From Halomarina pelagica (GTDB lineage Archaea > Halobacteriota > Halobacteria > Halobacteriales > Haloarculaceae): a stretch of DNA of 64,000 bases. The notes under the pieces were generated by a model. That model was given only the letters and a program-made list of their open reading frames with translations, ran no database searches and was not told the DNA's origin. Made by a program: the position numbers and the translations under genes. Location: contig NZ_CP100454.1 of NCBI RefSeq assembly GCF_024228315.1, positions 3,472,001 through 3,536,000 on the forward strand. Direction: 5' to 3'. Positions 53,256 to 61,967 of this stretch are shown in pieces (positions within the stretch are counted from its first letter, which is position 1; each line of letters opens with the position of its first letter).

Positions 53256-53457
53256 CACCAGCACGTGGTCGGCGTCACACTCAGGCCAACTATCTCCATT
53301 TTCGTGCAATTTCTCGGAGGACATGAAGCAATATCCTCTCCGTCAGGTCTTGGCGCTGATGGTGTGACACAGACGCGGCCCCAGTCGAACAGCCACTCCA
53401 TGAGTGAGAGTCGCTCGTTTTCGAAAGAAAGGGGAGGCGTTTCGCCCGCGATTGGCT

Positions 53458-55380
53458 TTAGACTGGTGCGTACGACGCTTCCGCGAGGACAATCCCGTCG
53501 TCGTTGGCGACGAGTACTGTGTCTGGGTTGCTGTTGTTCAGCACCGGGCCACCGAAGTCGGCATAGAGCGTGGTGGCAGTGTCCTCGCCACTCCCGTTTC
53601 GGACGGTAACCGTCTGGCCTGCGTCGAGAGTGAAGTCACCGAACGTGTAGTTCTGGCTCCCGGCTTCGAAGCTGAGGATGAACCCCGTGAAGTCGATCGC
53701 GGTGTCGCCTGTATTTTTGACCGTGGCGTATTCGTTGTTGAGGTCCCCGTCTTGGTCGGGTCTGATCTCCGTGATCTCGACGGCCGACTGCTGGGGTTGG
53801 GCAGGACGGTCGGAGGCCAGCTTCGCACCCGGAGCTCCAGCATCAGTCGTGAACGAGGCGGTCGTGCGTACAGTGGCCTCGGGCTTCTCGACGGTCGAGA
53901 CGGTCCGATAGGCGGTCTGCCACTGCTCCGGCGTGATCGTACAGCGGACGTAGCCTCGCTCGTCGTTGAAGAAGCGCTGCCAGGGTTCACCGAGCGACGG
54001 CCCATATTGGGTGATCCCGGATCCATCGCCGAACGAGGAGAGCGAGGTGCAGATGTACTCGGTGCCGACCGTTTCGGAGTCAGGGTCCGAAAAGTCGGCT
54101 TTGAGGTTGTACGCGTAGTTGCGGTGGACGTCGCCGGTGATGACGACCGGGTTCAGGTCGGCGTCAGCCGCCATGACATCGAGCAGTCGCTCCCGGTCGG
54201 CCCGGTACCCGTCCCACTTATCACCGCCACCGAAGTTCTGCACGTCCGGGTTCGGGTTCTCGTCGGTCGCGGCGAACGGAACCTGCTGGGCGAGGACGTT
54301 CCATCGGGACGTGGAGTCGTTCAGCCCCTCAACCAGCCACTCCTCCTGTTCATCACCGAGAATGGTTCGTCCCGGATCGGCAGCCTCCTCGGAGGAATAC
54401 ACCTGATCGTCGCGGTACTGCCGAGTGTCGAGGACGTTGAACTCGGCCAGATCACCGAACGTGAAGCGCCGATAGAGCGGCAGGTTCGGGCCGTCGGGCA
54501 TCCGCGAGGGGCGTAACGGCTGGTGTTCGAAATACGCCTGGTAGGCGTCCGCCCGGCGTTCGAGGAACTCCTGGGTCGGATCGTTGTTTTCGGAGGTTGC
54601 GTCGGCGTAGTTGTTTTCGACTTCGTGGTCGTCCCACGTCACGAGCCACGGGAACGCAGCGTGGGCGTCCTGGAGGTTCGAATCGGTCTTGTACTGCGCC
54701 TCGCGGATTCGGTAGTCAGACAGACTCTTGATCTCACGGGGCGGTTCGTGGCCACGATCGAGCGACCCCTGTCCGCCGCCTTCGTAGATATAGTCTCCCA
54801 GTTGAACCACCAGATCGAGGTCTTCGTCGGCGAGGTGGTCGTAGGCAGTGTAATACCCCGACGGGTAGTGCTGACAGGAGGTGAAGGCGAACCTGAGTTC
54901 ATCAACGTCGGCTCCCTCCGCGGGAGCCGTTTTGGTTCTCCCGACCGGGCTTCGGTCAGGGCCGACGCGGAACTGATAGTAGTACTCCGTGTCGGCCTCC
55001 AACCCCTTGACGTCGATATGGACGGAGTGGGCGTATTCAGGACGCGCCTTCGCGGTACCCCTCCCCACGGTATCGTCCATGGCCTCGTCGGTCGCGATCT
55101 CCCACTGCACCGGCACCTGGCGGTCGGGCATACCTCCGGCTTCGGAGAGCGGTTCGGGTGCGAGGCGAGTCCAGAGGACGACGGAATCCGGAAGTGGATC
55201 ACCAGAAGCGACGCCGAGAGTGAACGGATCGCCGGTGAGTGGACCCCGGTCGTCGTTCTCCGCGGCGGTACCGACTCCGGTGCTCGATGCACCGATACCG
55301 GCGACTGTCGCGGTCGTGACTGCCTTTCGAAGGAATTCGCGTCGCGTGCTGTCGAGTGGGTGGGCTGAGTGGTCTTCCAC
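53458..55380 (-). CDS. phoD: Tat-exported PhoD-type alkaline phosphatase/phosphodiesterase with lamin-tail-like domain
   Basis: 640 residues. TRREFLRKAVTTATVAGIGA is the Tat signal. The PhoD N-domain (GVASGDPLPDSVVLWTRLAP) precedes the metallophosphatase core: FAFTSCQ, VVQLGDYIYE, TWDDHEVENN and VVITGDVHRNYAYNL hold the metal-binding Asp/His. A C-terminal domain of about 110 residues (VEITEIRPDQDGDLNNEYAT, VKNTGDTAIDFTGFILS) is lamin-tail-like. Known: PhoD releases phosphate from phosphodiesters outside the cell. Low-phosphate control is likely but no box is identified. Confidence 0.95.
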   Translation of the reverse strand: MEDHSAHPLDSTRREFLRKAVTTATVAGIGASSTGVGTAAENDDRGPLTGDPFTLGVASGDPLPDSVVLWTRLAPEPLSEAGGMPDRQVPVQWEIATDEAMDDTVGRGTAKARPEYAHSVHIDVKGLEADTEYYYQFRVGPDRSPVGRTKTAPAEGADVDELRFAFTSCQHYPSGYYTAYDHLADEDLDLVVQLGDYIYEGGGQGSLDRGHEPPREIKSLSDYRIREAQYKTDSNLQDAHAAFPWLVTWDDHEVENNYADATSENNDPTQEFLERRADAYQAYFEHQPLRPSRMPDGPNLPLYRRFTFGDLAEFNVLDTRQYRDDQVYSSEEAADPGRTILGDEQEEWLVEGLNDSTSRWNVLAQQVPFAATDENPNPDVQNFGGGDKWDGYRADRERLLDVMAADADLNPVVITGDVHRNYAYNLKADFSDPDSETVGTEYICTSLSSFGDGSGITQYGPSLGEPWQRFFNDERGYVRCTITPEQWQTAYRTVSTVEKPEATVRTTASFTTDAGAPGAKLASDRPAQPQQSAVEITEIRPDQDGDLNNEYATVKNTGDTAIDFTGFILSFEAGSQNYTFGDFTLDAGQTVTVRNGSGEDTATTLYADFGGPVLNNSNPDTVLVANDDGIVLAEASYAPV

Positions 55381-55495
55381 ACCTCACCGCCAGATAGCCG
55401 GCAAGATAATTCCATATATTTTTAGTATGTATTAATTAGAGTGGTATGGATGGATAGATACCATCAGGTATCACAAAGTTTCTTCTCAATGTGAA

Positions 55496-55705
55496 TTATG
55501 ACCCGACTTGAGCATAGGTTCCGTGGTACAACACAGCCACAGCGACTAGTAGATATACGACACGCACCCATTTTCGGTTCCGTTCATACCGATTCCACCG
55601 ATTCTCGGTATTGCGTTCCAAATGCTTTTCGCCCCACTCTTGCTCTGCTCGCTCGGCGGTCGCGACAAGCTCATGACGCACGATCCGGACGCGATCAATC
55701 GACAT
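55496..55705 (-). CDS. 69-residue protein with C-terminal TM helix
   Basis: Starts MSIDRVRIVRHELVATAERA; a charged helical part is followed by WVRVVYLLVAVAVLYHGTYA. Tail-anchored layout. No clear promoter and no family recognised, so only moderate support. Confidence 0.45.
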   Translation of the reverse strand: MSIDRVRIVRHELVATAERAEQEWGEKHLERNTENRWNRYERNRKWVRVVYLLVAVAVLYHGTYAQVGS

Positions 55706-55917
55706 GGTGCTGTAGGTTGCGAGCTGCTTCTCGGTCAGTAGACACAGCTGGAGGAGTAAAACGAAGTATACAGCGGGGGTCGCGGAATGCCGAGCGGCCG
55801 AGAACGTTCGTTATCCCCCTGATGGTCTCCAAATACAGACGCTGACCATGCAGCTGCCGAGTATATATTTGTGGACCCGTAAGATATTATGCTCAGTAGA
55901 GCCTACGGCGAGCCAAC

Positions 55918-56478
55918 ATGACCGACACGAACGACCCTGGAAAGACCGGTACGCTCCCCGATCTGGACCTGGGTGACGCGTGGGCGGCTGAACTCGACGA
56001 GCGGTCGACCAAGGAACGGGTCTACGAGGTCGCGACGACGCTGACCAAGCCGACACGCGTCGCAGCCGTCGCCGACCGCGCCGAGTGCTCGAAGGGTGGC
56101 GCCCGGACCAACCTCGAGTGGCTCGCCGAGCTGGGCGTCCTCGAGCGGGTGGCCGACGATCCGGCCATGTACCGGCGAAACGAGGCCTACTTCGATTTTC
56201 GGCGCGTGTATCACCTCACCCGCGACCACGATGCGGACGAGCTCGACCGCCTGATCGAGGAGTACGAAGCCCGCGAAGCCGAACTCGCTACCCAGTTCGA
56301 CGCTGAGACGCCGGCCGAGGTGGACGTACTGACGACGGTCGGGTTCGACGAACTCGACGCGGCGTACGACCGACTCAGCGAGTGGCGGACGGTCCGACGT
56401 CGACTCCGAGAGCTGCGACGGGCGCGGCTCATGCTGCAGCGTGATTACGGCGAGGGCGGAGAGCCATCGGTGGCATAG
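55918..56478 (+). CDS. DUF7342-like winged-helix regulator
   Basis: 186 residues. DERSTKERVYEVATTLTKPT and RVAAVADRAECSKGGARTNL, EWLAELGVLERV form the winged helix; the long C-terminal coiled coil (LIEEYEAREAELATQFDAET, RLSEWRTVRRRLRELRRA) is characteristic of DUF7342 proteins (name from memory). GATATTATG about 30 bp upstream is a TATA-like box. It is followed after 9 bp by a partner gene, a TA-like arrangement. Confidence 0.85.
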   Translation: MTDTNDPGKTGTLPDLDLGDAWAAELDERSTKERVYEVATTLTKPTRVAAVADRAECSKGGARTNLEWLAELGVLERVADDPAMYRRNEAYFDFRRVYHLTRDHDADELDRLIEEYEAREAELATQFDAETPAEVDVLTTVGFDELDAAYDRLSEWRTVRRRLRELRRARLMLQRDYGEGGEPSVA

Positions 56479-56487
56479 CCGACACCG

Positions 56488-56967
56488 ATGGCTCCAGTTG
56501 CCGATCTCAACGAGGAGTTGATGCGGCTCATCGGGACGCGACTCGGCGGCCACGACTTCATCGACCGTGTCGACAAGTTTCCATCGGAGAAACCCGATCG
56601 AATCGTTGCCACGTTCGTCGATGTCCTCTATCCGACTCAGGTTTCGGCCGCATGGCTCGAACTGCGACTCCGATTGAACGACGACTGCAACATCATCTAC
56701 ATCGAAGACTGGGACGGGACTCGGTGGGAATGTCGGTGGGACCGCCACGACAACGATCACAACGCTCGGGAACATTTCCATCCGCCACCGACCGTCACGA
56801 CCGCGACGGCGACAGACATCGACCTCCCCGACGATCCGAATCGAGCGGTCGAAACCGCGCTTCGGTTCGTCGAGGACCGAATCCACGATCTCTGGCAATC
56901 AGAGAACGTGATCTACCCGAGCGAGTACGAATTTCGTGGTGAATATGGCCCCAATATTTGGAAATGA
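56488..56967 (+). CDS. Partner of the DUF7342-like gene, unknown function
   Basis: 159 residues. Acidic, with a beta-rich centre (LRLNDDCNIIYIEDWDGTRW), a His/Asn-rich segment RHDNDHNAREHFHPPP that could bind metal, and a helical end (VETALRFVEDRIHDLWQ). Conserved linkage to DUF7342 regulators suggests a toxin or effector; this is inference. Confidence 0.75.
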   Translation: MAPVADLNEELMRLIGTRLGGHDFIDRVDKFPSEKPDRIVATFVDVLYPTQVSAAWLELRLRLNDDCNIIYIEDWDGTRWECRWDRHDNDHNAREHFHPPPTVTTATATDIDLPDDPNRAVETALRFVEDRIHDLWQSENVIYPSEYEFRGEYGPNIWK

Positions 56968-57194
56968 GTTAACAACCCCGTCCTATCCCGACGCGAAGTA
57001 CCTTCGATGAGGGTAGGGTAGTTCACAGCTGCCGGAGGTCCCCTCGTCGGTTTCGCTGGCGGGTTCGGATAACACTGGGGTATCGTCGGTGGAGTGTTCG
57101 ACGTGAAATGAGATTTCTCCAAATCGACCATGTATACTTCACGAGTACAATACATCGAGATGAGGGAGCCTGGACCGACTAGCGCATTGTTGTG

Positions 57195-58142
57195 TCACGT
57201 TGTGCCCGTTTCCGGCACGAGCGCGTCGGTGATGGCTTCGTGATGAGTACGAAGGGTTACTGTCGAGATGTCTGTCGCCTCCGCGACGCGTGTCTGCGTC
57301 ACACTCCACTCGCATTCCCTGGCAGCGGTGTAGAGACAAGCGGCCGCGACGCCTGCCGGATGACATCCATTCGAGATCCCTGCCTCAGCTGCCACCGCGG
57401 CGAATTTGCGTGCTCGTCGATGAATTCGATCGGGAAGGTCGAGGTCTGAGGCGAGCTGCGGAATGAATGCCTCAGGGTTCACTGGTTGGGTAGGTAGGCC
57501 AAGTTCTGCGTTCAGGGTATTGTAGGCCGTCGTCAGCCCTGACCGCTCACAGCGAGCAACAGTTTCGATCTCCTCGAGCGTTCGGGAAAGGCCGTTACAC
57601 CGACACGCGCCGTAGACGCTCGCCGCGGCGATCGCTTCAATCGACCGCCCCCGGAGGAGGTCCTCGTTCTGAGCACTCCGAAAGAGCGTGCACGCCTGAT
57701 CACGGATCGAGGTCCCGAGGTCAAGTGCGCTCGCGATCCGTCGCACCTCGCCCAGGCCGTGGGCGAGATTCTGATCGGCGGTTGACTGCCAGCGCGCCCA
57801 CGTCTGCTCACGGCGAAGCCGGCCGAGTTGACGTTGTTTGGCCCCACTCAACGTCTGGCCACGACCGTCGCGTTTCCGCCCGATCGTCGTCGAGAGCCCG
57901 CGGTCGTGGCGTGCTGGCGTGAGTGGCGCACCCGTCCGTTCGCGGTTCGTCTCGTCGTCCGCGAAGGACCGCCATTCTGGTCCGTGATCGATCTGCTGGT
58001 CGTCGATCACCAGCCCACAGTCCTCACAGACGGTCTCGATCGCCGTCGTCTGTACCCGACCACTGCATTCCGGACAGCCAGTCGTCGTGTTACACTGTAC
58101 GTCCTCGTCGAACCCGGTGTCGTAGATGTCTCTCGTCGCCAT
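57195..58142 (-). CDS. tfb: Transcription initiation factor B (TFIIB homologue)
   Basis: 315 residues. Zinc ribbon CPECSG ... CEDCGLVID at about 23-47, B-finger/linker PEWRSFADDE with the RTGAPLTPARHDRGLSTTIG segment, and two cyclin repeats (about 110-205: IEAIAAASVYGACRCNGL; 215-310: HPAGVAAACLYTAARE). Recruits RNA polymerase to TBP-bound promoters. Haloarchaea have several; this copy lies among plasmid-type genes and may serve that element. Its leader has the T-run/hairpin motif. Confidence 0.96.
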   Translation of the reverse strand: MATRDIYDTGFDEDVQCNTTTGCPECSGRVQTTAIETVCEDCGLVIDDQQIDHGPEWRSFADDETNRERTGAPLTPARHDRGLSTTIGRKRDGRGQTLSGAKQRQLGRLRREQTWARWQSTADQNLAHGLGEVRRIASALDLGTSIRDQACTLFRSAQNEDLLRGRSIEAIAAASVYGACRCNGLSRTLEEIETVARCERSGLTTAYNTLNAELGLPTQPVNPEAFIPQLASDLDLPDRIHRRARKFAAVAAEAGISNGCHPAGVAAACLYTAARECEWSVTQTRVAEATDISTVTLRTHHEAITDALVPETGTT

Positions 58143-58181
58143 TGGTCTTCACCGATTTGTCGAGGGACGCAGCACGGCTGA

Positions 58182-58211
58182 GCGCCCCTCACCCCGTCAG
58201 GGGCTGAAAAA
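58182..58211 (-). promoter_or_regulatory. T-run/hairpin leader of the TFB gene
   Basis: On the minus strand TTTTT is followed by CAGCCCC, TGAC, GGGG, TGA and GGGGCGC. The single CCCC arm can pair with either of two GGGG arms. The element ends about 40 nt before the TFB ATG. Confidence 0.5.
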
Positions 58212-58274
58212 CTCCTCGGCGTGATGCGGTGCTCGCTGTCTTCTGCGTCTACTCAGTACGAATACTACGACTCG

Positions 58275-58703
58275 CTATTCAGGGAGTGACCGCTTTCCCG
58301 TCTGGTAGCATTCCCAGCACGGAAACGCATCGTCAAGCCCCGAACACTCACACTCCTCGTTGTCCGTAGTCTCGTCGTGCTCGTCGTCGCTCCCTGGATC
58401 GAGCGTCGTCCCACCGTCGGCTTTGAGCTCTCGCTCGCTCGCCGCCTGCAAGACTGGCTGTCGAATCGCAACTGCAATGCGGTGCTTACAGGCGCCCGAA
58501 TACGTCCGATCGGCTGGACAGGTGCATCTCACCGGGACGCCGTCGTGCATCCGCACGAGATACTCGTGCTCCTCAGGCGTGGCGTGACTCCCGTTGCGCA
58601 CGAGGACACCGGTGGGTCGAAGTTGGAATTCGAACGCTTCGTACTGCGCGCGTTTGATCGTCCGTGTCGTCGGCTCGAGCTGGGTTAGGAGATGGGTCGC
58701 CAT
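58275..58703 (-). CDS. SWIM zinc-finger protein
   Basis: 142 residues from the ATG at 58703. The SWIM finger is CTCPADRTYSGACKHRIAVA; near the C-terminus a Cys-rich segment (ECECSGLDDAFPCWECYQTG) may bind a second zinc. The layout is shorter than that of the SWIM proteins at 46417 and 52336 and its leader is unrelated to theirs. Role unknown; DNA binding likely. Confidence 0.88.
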   Translation of the reverse strand: MATHLLTQLEPTTRTIKRAQYEAFEFQLRPTGVLVRNGSHATPEEHEYLVRMHDGVPVRCTCPADRTYSGACKHRIAVAIRQPVLQAASERELKADGGTTLDPGSDDEHDETTDNEECECSGLDDAFPCWECYQTGKRSLPE

Positions 58704-58737
58704 TCCGTGATCACCTACAGCGCACGTTCCTCGCGAT

Positions 58738-58765
58738 CGCGCCCTGCACCCTTCAGGGGCTGACA
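58738..58765 (-). promoter_or_regulatory. Hairpin leader of the SWIM gene at 58275
   Basis: Minus strand GTTTGTCAGCCCC, TGAA, GGG, TGCA, GGGCGCG: the same plan as the TFB leader (C-rich arm, two possible G-rich partners), with a weaker T-run. About 35 nt separate it from the ATG. Confidence 0.45.
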
Positions 58766-58832
58766 AACCGACCGCACGAGAGCGAGCGATCAAGCGCGTT
58801 AGAGAAGACGTCAGCCGGGAGTTAGCGCCAGG

Positions 58833-59759
58833 TCACTCGCCAAGGACCTCGATGAGCTCTGCTGCCGTTCGGCTGATACGGCCAAGGCGCTCGTGAACGA
58901 CCTCGGCGTCGTCCGATTCCCACGCCGCCAGATAGAACGCCGACCCGCTCGTGTCGAGGCCCCAGTACCGCCCGACGATGTACGCAACGGCCTCGGCTTC
59001 GACCTCACGCTTCGCTCGCTCGATCTCACCGTCGCCGTCGAAATGGAGCAGCGCATGGGCATACTCGTGAAGCAACGTGACCGCCAGGTCGGCCTGGTTC
59101 GTCCGGGCTTTCGCCTCGACCACTGGTCGAAGGTCGTGGAGACTCCGGTACTTACAGATGCCCTTCGCCTCGCCGTGCGCCCACTTGTCGGCATCGACGA
59201 TCCGAACGGTCACGCCGAGTGCATCCGCAGCCTCTGTGAGTGCGGGCACCAGATCAGCAGTGGTACCAGTCGCCTCCGTTTCTAGCTCGGGGAGTGGCTC
59301 TCCCTCTGTCTGGGAGATATCGAAGACAGCGGTCGGTTTGAACCCCACGAGTCCCTTCGACCACTCGTCGGGCGGCGTCTCGTCGTACGCACAGTCGCTG
59401 TCCTCGTGGTAGCTGGGCGAGTTCTCGCATTCCGGGCACTGCTTCGTAATGATCGGGGCCCAGATCCAGATCGCCTGTTCGCCCTCCTGGACGTGCCGGT
59501 CGAACTCGTTCCGCCAGGTGTTGTAGCCTGCGACTGTCGTTGCCTCGGGACACTGGAGCTTGATGAGGAGCGTGTTTCGGTGCGAATAGTCGTGGAACCG
59601 ACTCTGGACGTCTAACCATTCCTGGAACTCCTCACTTGCTTGTGCATCGTCGACGTGGTCGACGAGGTCGTCGATCCACGCTTCGATGGTACTGTGCATC
59701 TCGTCGTGTCGAGTGTCGGTCTCCTCGAACGAGACCGACGAATCACTACTCGTAGCCAT
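58833..59759 (-). CDS. ArdC-like antirestriction/zincin protein
   Basis: 308 residues. The N-terminal ArdC-type ssDNA-binding domain (FHDYSHRNTLLIKLQCPEAT, VAGYNTWRNEF) is followed by a metallopeptidase-like domain with LLHEYAHALLHF (HExxH) and EAEAVAYIVG (third ligand Glu). A cysteine pair (CPEC) and CAYDE insertion could bind zinc. Known: ArdC-like proteins protect incoming plasmid DNA from restriction. This strongly marks the region as conjugative-plasmid or provirus DNA. Confidence 0.88.
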   Translation of the reverse strand: MATSSDSSVSFEETDTRHDEMHSTIEAWIDDLVDHVDDAQASEEFQEWLDVQSRFHDYSHRNTLLIKLQCPEATTVAGYNTWRNEFDRHVQEGEQAIWIWAPIITKQCPECENSPSYHEDSDCAYDETPPDEWSKGLVGFKPTAVFDISQTEGEPLPELETEATGTTADLVPALTEAADALGVTVRIVDADKWAHGEAKGICKYRSLHDLRPVVEAKARTNQADLAVTLLHEYAHALLHFDGDGEIERAKREVEAEAVAYIVGRYWGLDTSGSAFYLAAWESDDAEVVHERLGRISRTAAELIEVLGE

Positions 59760-59802
59760 GATTTTCAGGACTCGAAGTACCGCAACTGCGCCGATTCAGA
59801 AC

Positions 59803-59830
59803 GCGCCGCACCCCTTCGGGGCGCAAAAAA
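59803..59830 (-). promoter_or_regulatory. T-run/hairpin leader of the ArdC-like gene
   Basis: Minus strand GTTTTTTGCGCCCC, GAA, GGGG, TGC, GGCGC. The inner arms CCCC/GGGG and the outer arms GCGCC/GGCGC are alternatives. The preceding AACTC/GAGTT hairpin at the end of the upstream gene plus the T-run also looks like a terminator. Confidence 0.5.
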
Positions 59831-59846
59831 CAACTCCCCGTGAGAG

Positions 59847-60206
59847 TTACCGGAGTTCGTGTGGTTCGTCCGCGAACCCGACTGTAACGAGGTACTCGAG
59901 ATACTCGTCGAACATCTCTACGTCGCTCGGCGTGTCTGTCGCAAGGTGCTGTGCCCACTCGATGGCCCATCGGAACGCGGGATCGGATCCGCCTTTGCCG
60001 TGGATGTACCACCAGCGAGCCGCTTTGAGGACGACCAGTGGGTTCGTCGGTGGCTGTTCGCTCGCTAGACCACGGGTGATCGACTCGATTTCTGTGGGCA
60101 CGTCGGTCGGTTCGATCTCCCCGGATGGGGTGTTCGAGATATCGATTGGAATCTCATCGATTGAAACGTCGTCTGCAGTTTGTTGCTGACTCACGGAAAT
60201 CACCAT
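59847..60206 (-). CDS. Acidic protein of unknown function
   Basis: 119 residues. The N-terminal half is disordered and acidic; the C-terminal half is helical with VVLKAARWWYIHGKGGSDPA and FRWAIEWAQHLAT, then EMFDEYLEYLVTVGF. No family recognised. Lies between ArdC-like and DUF6610-like genes in the same-strand array. Confidence 0.7.
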   Translation of the reverse strand: MVISVSQQQTADDVSIDEIPIDISNTPSGEIEPTDVPTEIESITRGLASEQPPTNPLVVLKAARWWYIHGKGGSDPAFRWAIEWAQHLATDTPSDVEMFDEYLEYLVTVGFADEPHELR

Positions 60207-60227
60207 CTCGGAGGGCCTGATCTAGCA

Positions 60228-60258
60228 CGCCCTCGTCCTCTCCGGAGGGCGCGAAAAA
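60228..60258 (-). promoter_or_regulatory. T-run/hairpin leader of the 119-residue protein gene
   Basis: Minus strand TGTTTTTCGCGCCCTC, CGGA, GAGG, ACGAGGGCG: arms CGCCCTC/GAGGGCG (outer) or CCTC/GAGG (inner). The ATG is about 22 nt downstream. Confidence 0.5.
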
Positions 60259-60270
60259 CAGGACGCTGCG

Positions 60271-61281
60271 TCACGCAGGCGGGATGTAGACGCTCCGATC
60301 ACCGGCAATCTCCTCAAGGTTGTTCCGATGCCGGTGCGAGAAGTAGCACTCATAGCAGCAGTACCCACAGACTTCGCCCGTATCATACTCGGCAACATAC
60401 GGACCCCGCTTGACTGTCCATACGTTCGCGCAGCACTCGGTACACGCCGCGCTCTCGATATCGCCCGGCGTGGGCCCGGAATAGGTGAGTTCGGTCTCGT
60501 CCGCCTGGGGTGTCGAATCGGGCCAGACGCCGTGGTCCTGCCAGAACCCCTTGAGCCGGCTGAGACTATGCCGGACCGTCTTCCGGACCGTGACGTGGTC
60601 GGCGTCGCGACCACTGTCGTCCCAGCCGTCGGCCGTCCAGAACTCGCCGAACTGCGCCCCGCGATGCAGACCATTCCAGTCGAGGCCGACGATGTCGGCC
60701 GGCGGGTCCCCCGTCAGCGTTGGTTGGGTGAGCTGCTCCACGACCTCGAGTTGCTTGGGTGGACTGCCACCAAGGATGTGGACGCGACGGCCCCGCCAGT
60801 CGACGGGGTCGGAGAACTCATGGGCAAGTGTGTCCGCGTAGCCTCGCGAGTAGCCAAGTACGATATCATTAGGAATCGCCTCGATGGCGGTCCGGCATTT
60901 CGGGACGATGATGAACTCCGTCTCTGGCAGGCTCTCCTGGAGCTCTCGAATCGTGTCGACGTACATCTGTGCTTCTGTAGCGTCGTAGGCGTCACCGATG
61001 ACACCCACGTCGGGCTCGTACTCGAGCGCCCGATCGACGTACCGATCAAGATCGGGATTCCGAAAATCGTTGTCGAGCATCCCCACTGGACACTCGAGGG
61101 TATCGAATTGCGACTGCTGATACGTGCAGTCCTCGCGAAACCCAGGGAGGAAGCCGAGGGTCAGCGCATCGATCGTAAACGGAACCCGATGGAGGAACGC
61201 CACGTACGCCGCCTGTCGGGCATCAGTGTGTGTCTCAGTAGAACTGTTGCTAACTGGGCCTGCGCTGTCGTGAATGGCCAT
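60271..61281 (-). CDS. DUF6610-like protein
   Basis: 336 residues. Recognisable blocks are VAFLHRVPFTIDALTLGFLP, GMLDNDFRNPDLDRYV, PKCRTAIEAIPND, LGYSRGYAD, RVHILGGSPPKQLE, DIVGLDWNGLHRGAQ. They match the haloarchaeal DUF6610 family as I remember it. The strand-end GYSRGYAD/HILGG pattern suggests a TIM-barrel fold, possibly tRNA-guanine-transglycosylase-like, but this is conjecture. The C-terminus has a zinc-binding Cys cluster (CTECCAN ... CGYCCYECYF). Confidence 0.8.
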   Translation of the reverse strand: MAIHDSAGPVSNSSTETHTDARQAAYVAFLHRVPFTIDALTLGFLPGFREDCTYQQSQFDTLECPVGMLDNDFRNPDLDRYVDRALEYEPDVGVIGDAYDATEAQMYVDTIRELQESLPETEFIIVPKCRTAIEAIPNDIVLGYSRGYADTLAHEFSDPVDWRGRRVHILGGSPPKQLEVVEQLTQPTLTGDPPADIVGLDWNGLHRGAQFGEFWTADGWDDSGRDADHVTVRKTVRHSLSRLKGFWQDHGVWPDSTPQADETELTYSGPTPGDIESAACTECCANVWTVKRGPYVAEYDTGEVCGYCCYECYFSHRHRNNLEEIAGDRSVYIPPA

Positions 61282-61299
61282 GAGGAGTCTCCTGCGGGA

Positions 61300-61330
61300 C
61301 TCCGTCGCCCCGCAGGGCTCTCCGGGGCAC
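61300..61330 (-). promoter_or_regulatory. Hairpin leader of the DUF6610-like gene
   Basis: Minus strand GCCCC (about 61326-61330) pairs with GGGGC after a 12-nt loop, followed by a GGAGTC/GACTCC hairpin running to the start codon. No T-run here, so it is a partial version of the array motif. Confidence 0.4.
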
Positions 61331-61345
61331 GATAGACCTCGCTAA

Positions 61346-61390
61346 GATTAACCAACATAAGTAGAAAATGGGACTGCGTGTTGGTTAATC
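61346..61390. repeat. 12-bp perfect inverted repeat around a stop codon
   Basis: GATTAACCAACA (61346-61357) is matched by TGTTGGTTAATC (61379-61390). The right arm contains the TAA stop of the gene at 61385-61684. Either its terminator or a binding site in the promoter of the DUF6610-like gene. Confidence 0.65.
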
Positions 61391-61684
61391 ACCGAACAGA
61401 CACTGCATCGCTGCCTCGTCACCTGTGAGCGTCTGTTGGTCGGCGTCAGTATCCGCGAAGAGCGTCGACTGGTCTCCTGTTGAGGACTGCGCTACTTCTG
61501 GCCGGTCGTCGACGCCGAACTCACTAGCCTCGGGGCGATCGAGCCGCGAGTCTCGGTCGCGATGATCGACGTCTGCACCGAAGTCCTCGAGCGAGGTCTC
61601 GACGCTCGTCTCGGCCAGTTCGAGCTGGCCGTTCTTACCGAACGCAGTCTGTCGCTGAATCTCAATCTCGGGGCGGTCGCTCAT
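61385..61684 (-). CDS. Acidic disordered protein, unknown function
   Basis: 99 residues, Asp/Glu/Ser/Thr-rich and without hydrophobic core, e.g. LEDFGADVDHRDRDSRLDRP. It ends LTGDEAAMQCLFGD. In line with the other array genes; probably a plasmid accessory protein. No family recognised. Confidence 0.6.
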   Translation of the reverse strand: MSDRPEIEIQRQTAFGKNGQLELAETSVETSLEDFGADVDHRDRDSRLDRPEASEFGVDDRPEVAQSSTGDQSTLFADTDADQQTLTGDEAAMQCLFGD

Positions 61685-61739
61685 CTAGTTCGAAGCCTCC
61701 ACCACTGATGGCGTCGACAAACAGCCCGTGAGCGTCCAT

Positions 61740-61961
61740 TCAGGTATCGTCTGACCGAAGCTCGCTGGCTCGGTCATCGAGCCGGCGAAGAATCTGGACG
61801 CGTTGCTGGTGGTCGTTCTCGTAGGCAACGCACGCTCGCAACGTCTCCATGTCGTTGATCGTGGCGATACCTGCGTTGATGAGTCGCGTATTCGGTGGGT
61901 CGAGACGCTGTTCTGGGGACAGCTCGCTCGAATTTGGGTCGTGTTCTCCTGTGTCGCTCAC
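61740..61961 (-). CDS. Small helical protein, unknown function
   Basis: 73 residues with a GTG start at 61961, chosen because an upstream ATG (61979) lies inside the hairpin leader and the GTG follows an AGGA. Core: NTRLINAGIATINDMETLRA, CVAYENDHQQRVQILRRLDD, RASELRSDDT. I recall similar LINAGI...ETLRAYVAYEN proteins on haloarchaeal plasmids; function unknown. Confidence 0.7.
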   Translation of the reverse strand: MSDTGEHDPNSSELSPEQRLDPPNTRLINAGIATINDMETLRACVAYENDHQQRVQILRRLDDRASELRSDDT

Positions 61962-61967
61962 TCCTGG

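Noticed and set aside
55918-56967. DUF7342-like pair as a proven toxin-antitoxin system
   Set aside because: Only the two-gene arrangement suggests it; there is no recognisable toxin domain, so it is kept as an inference in the gene entries.
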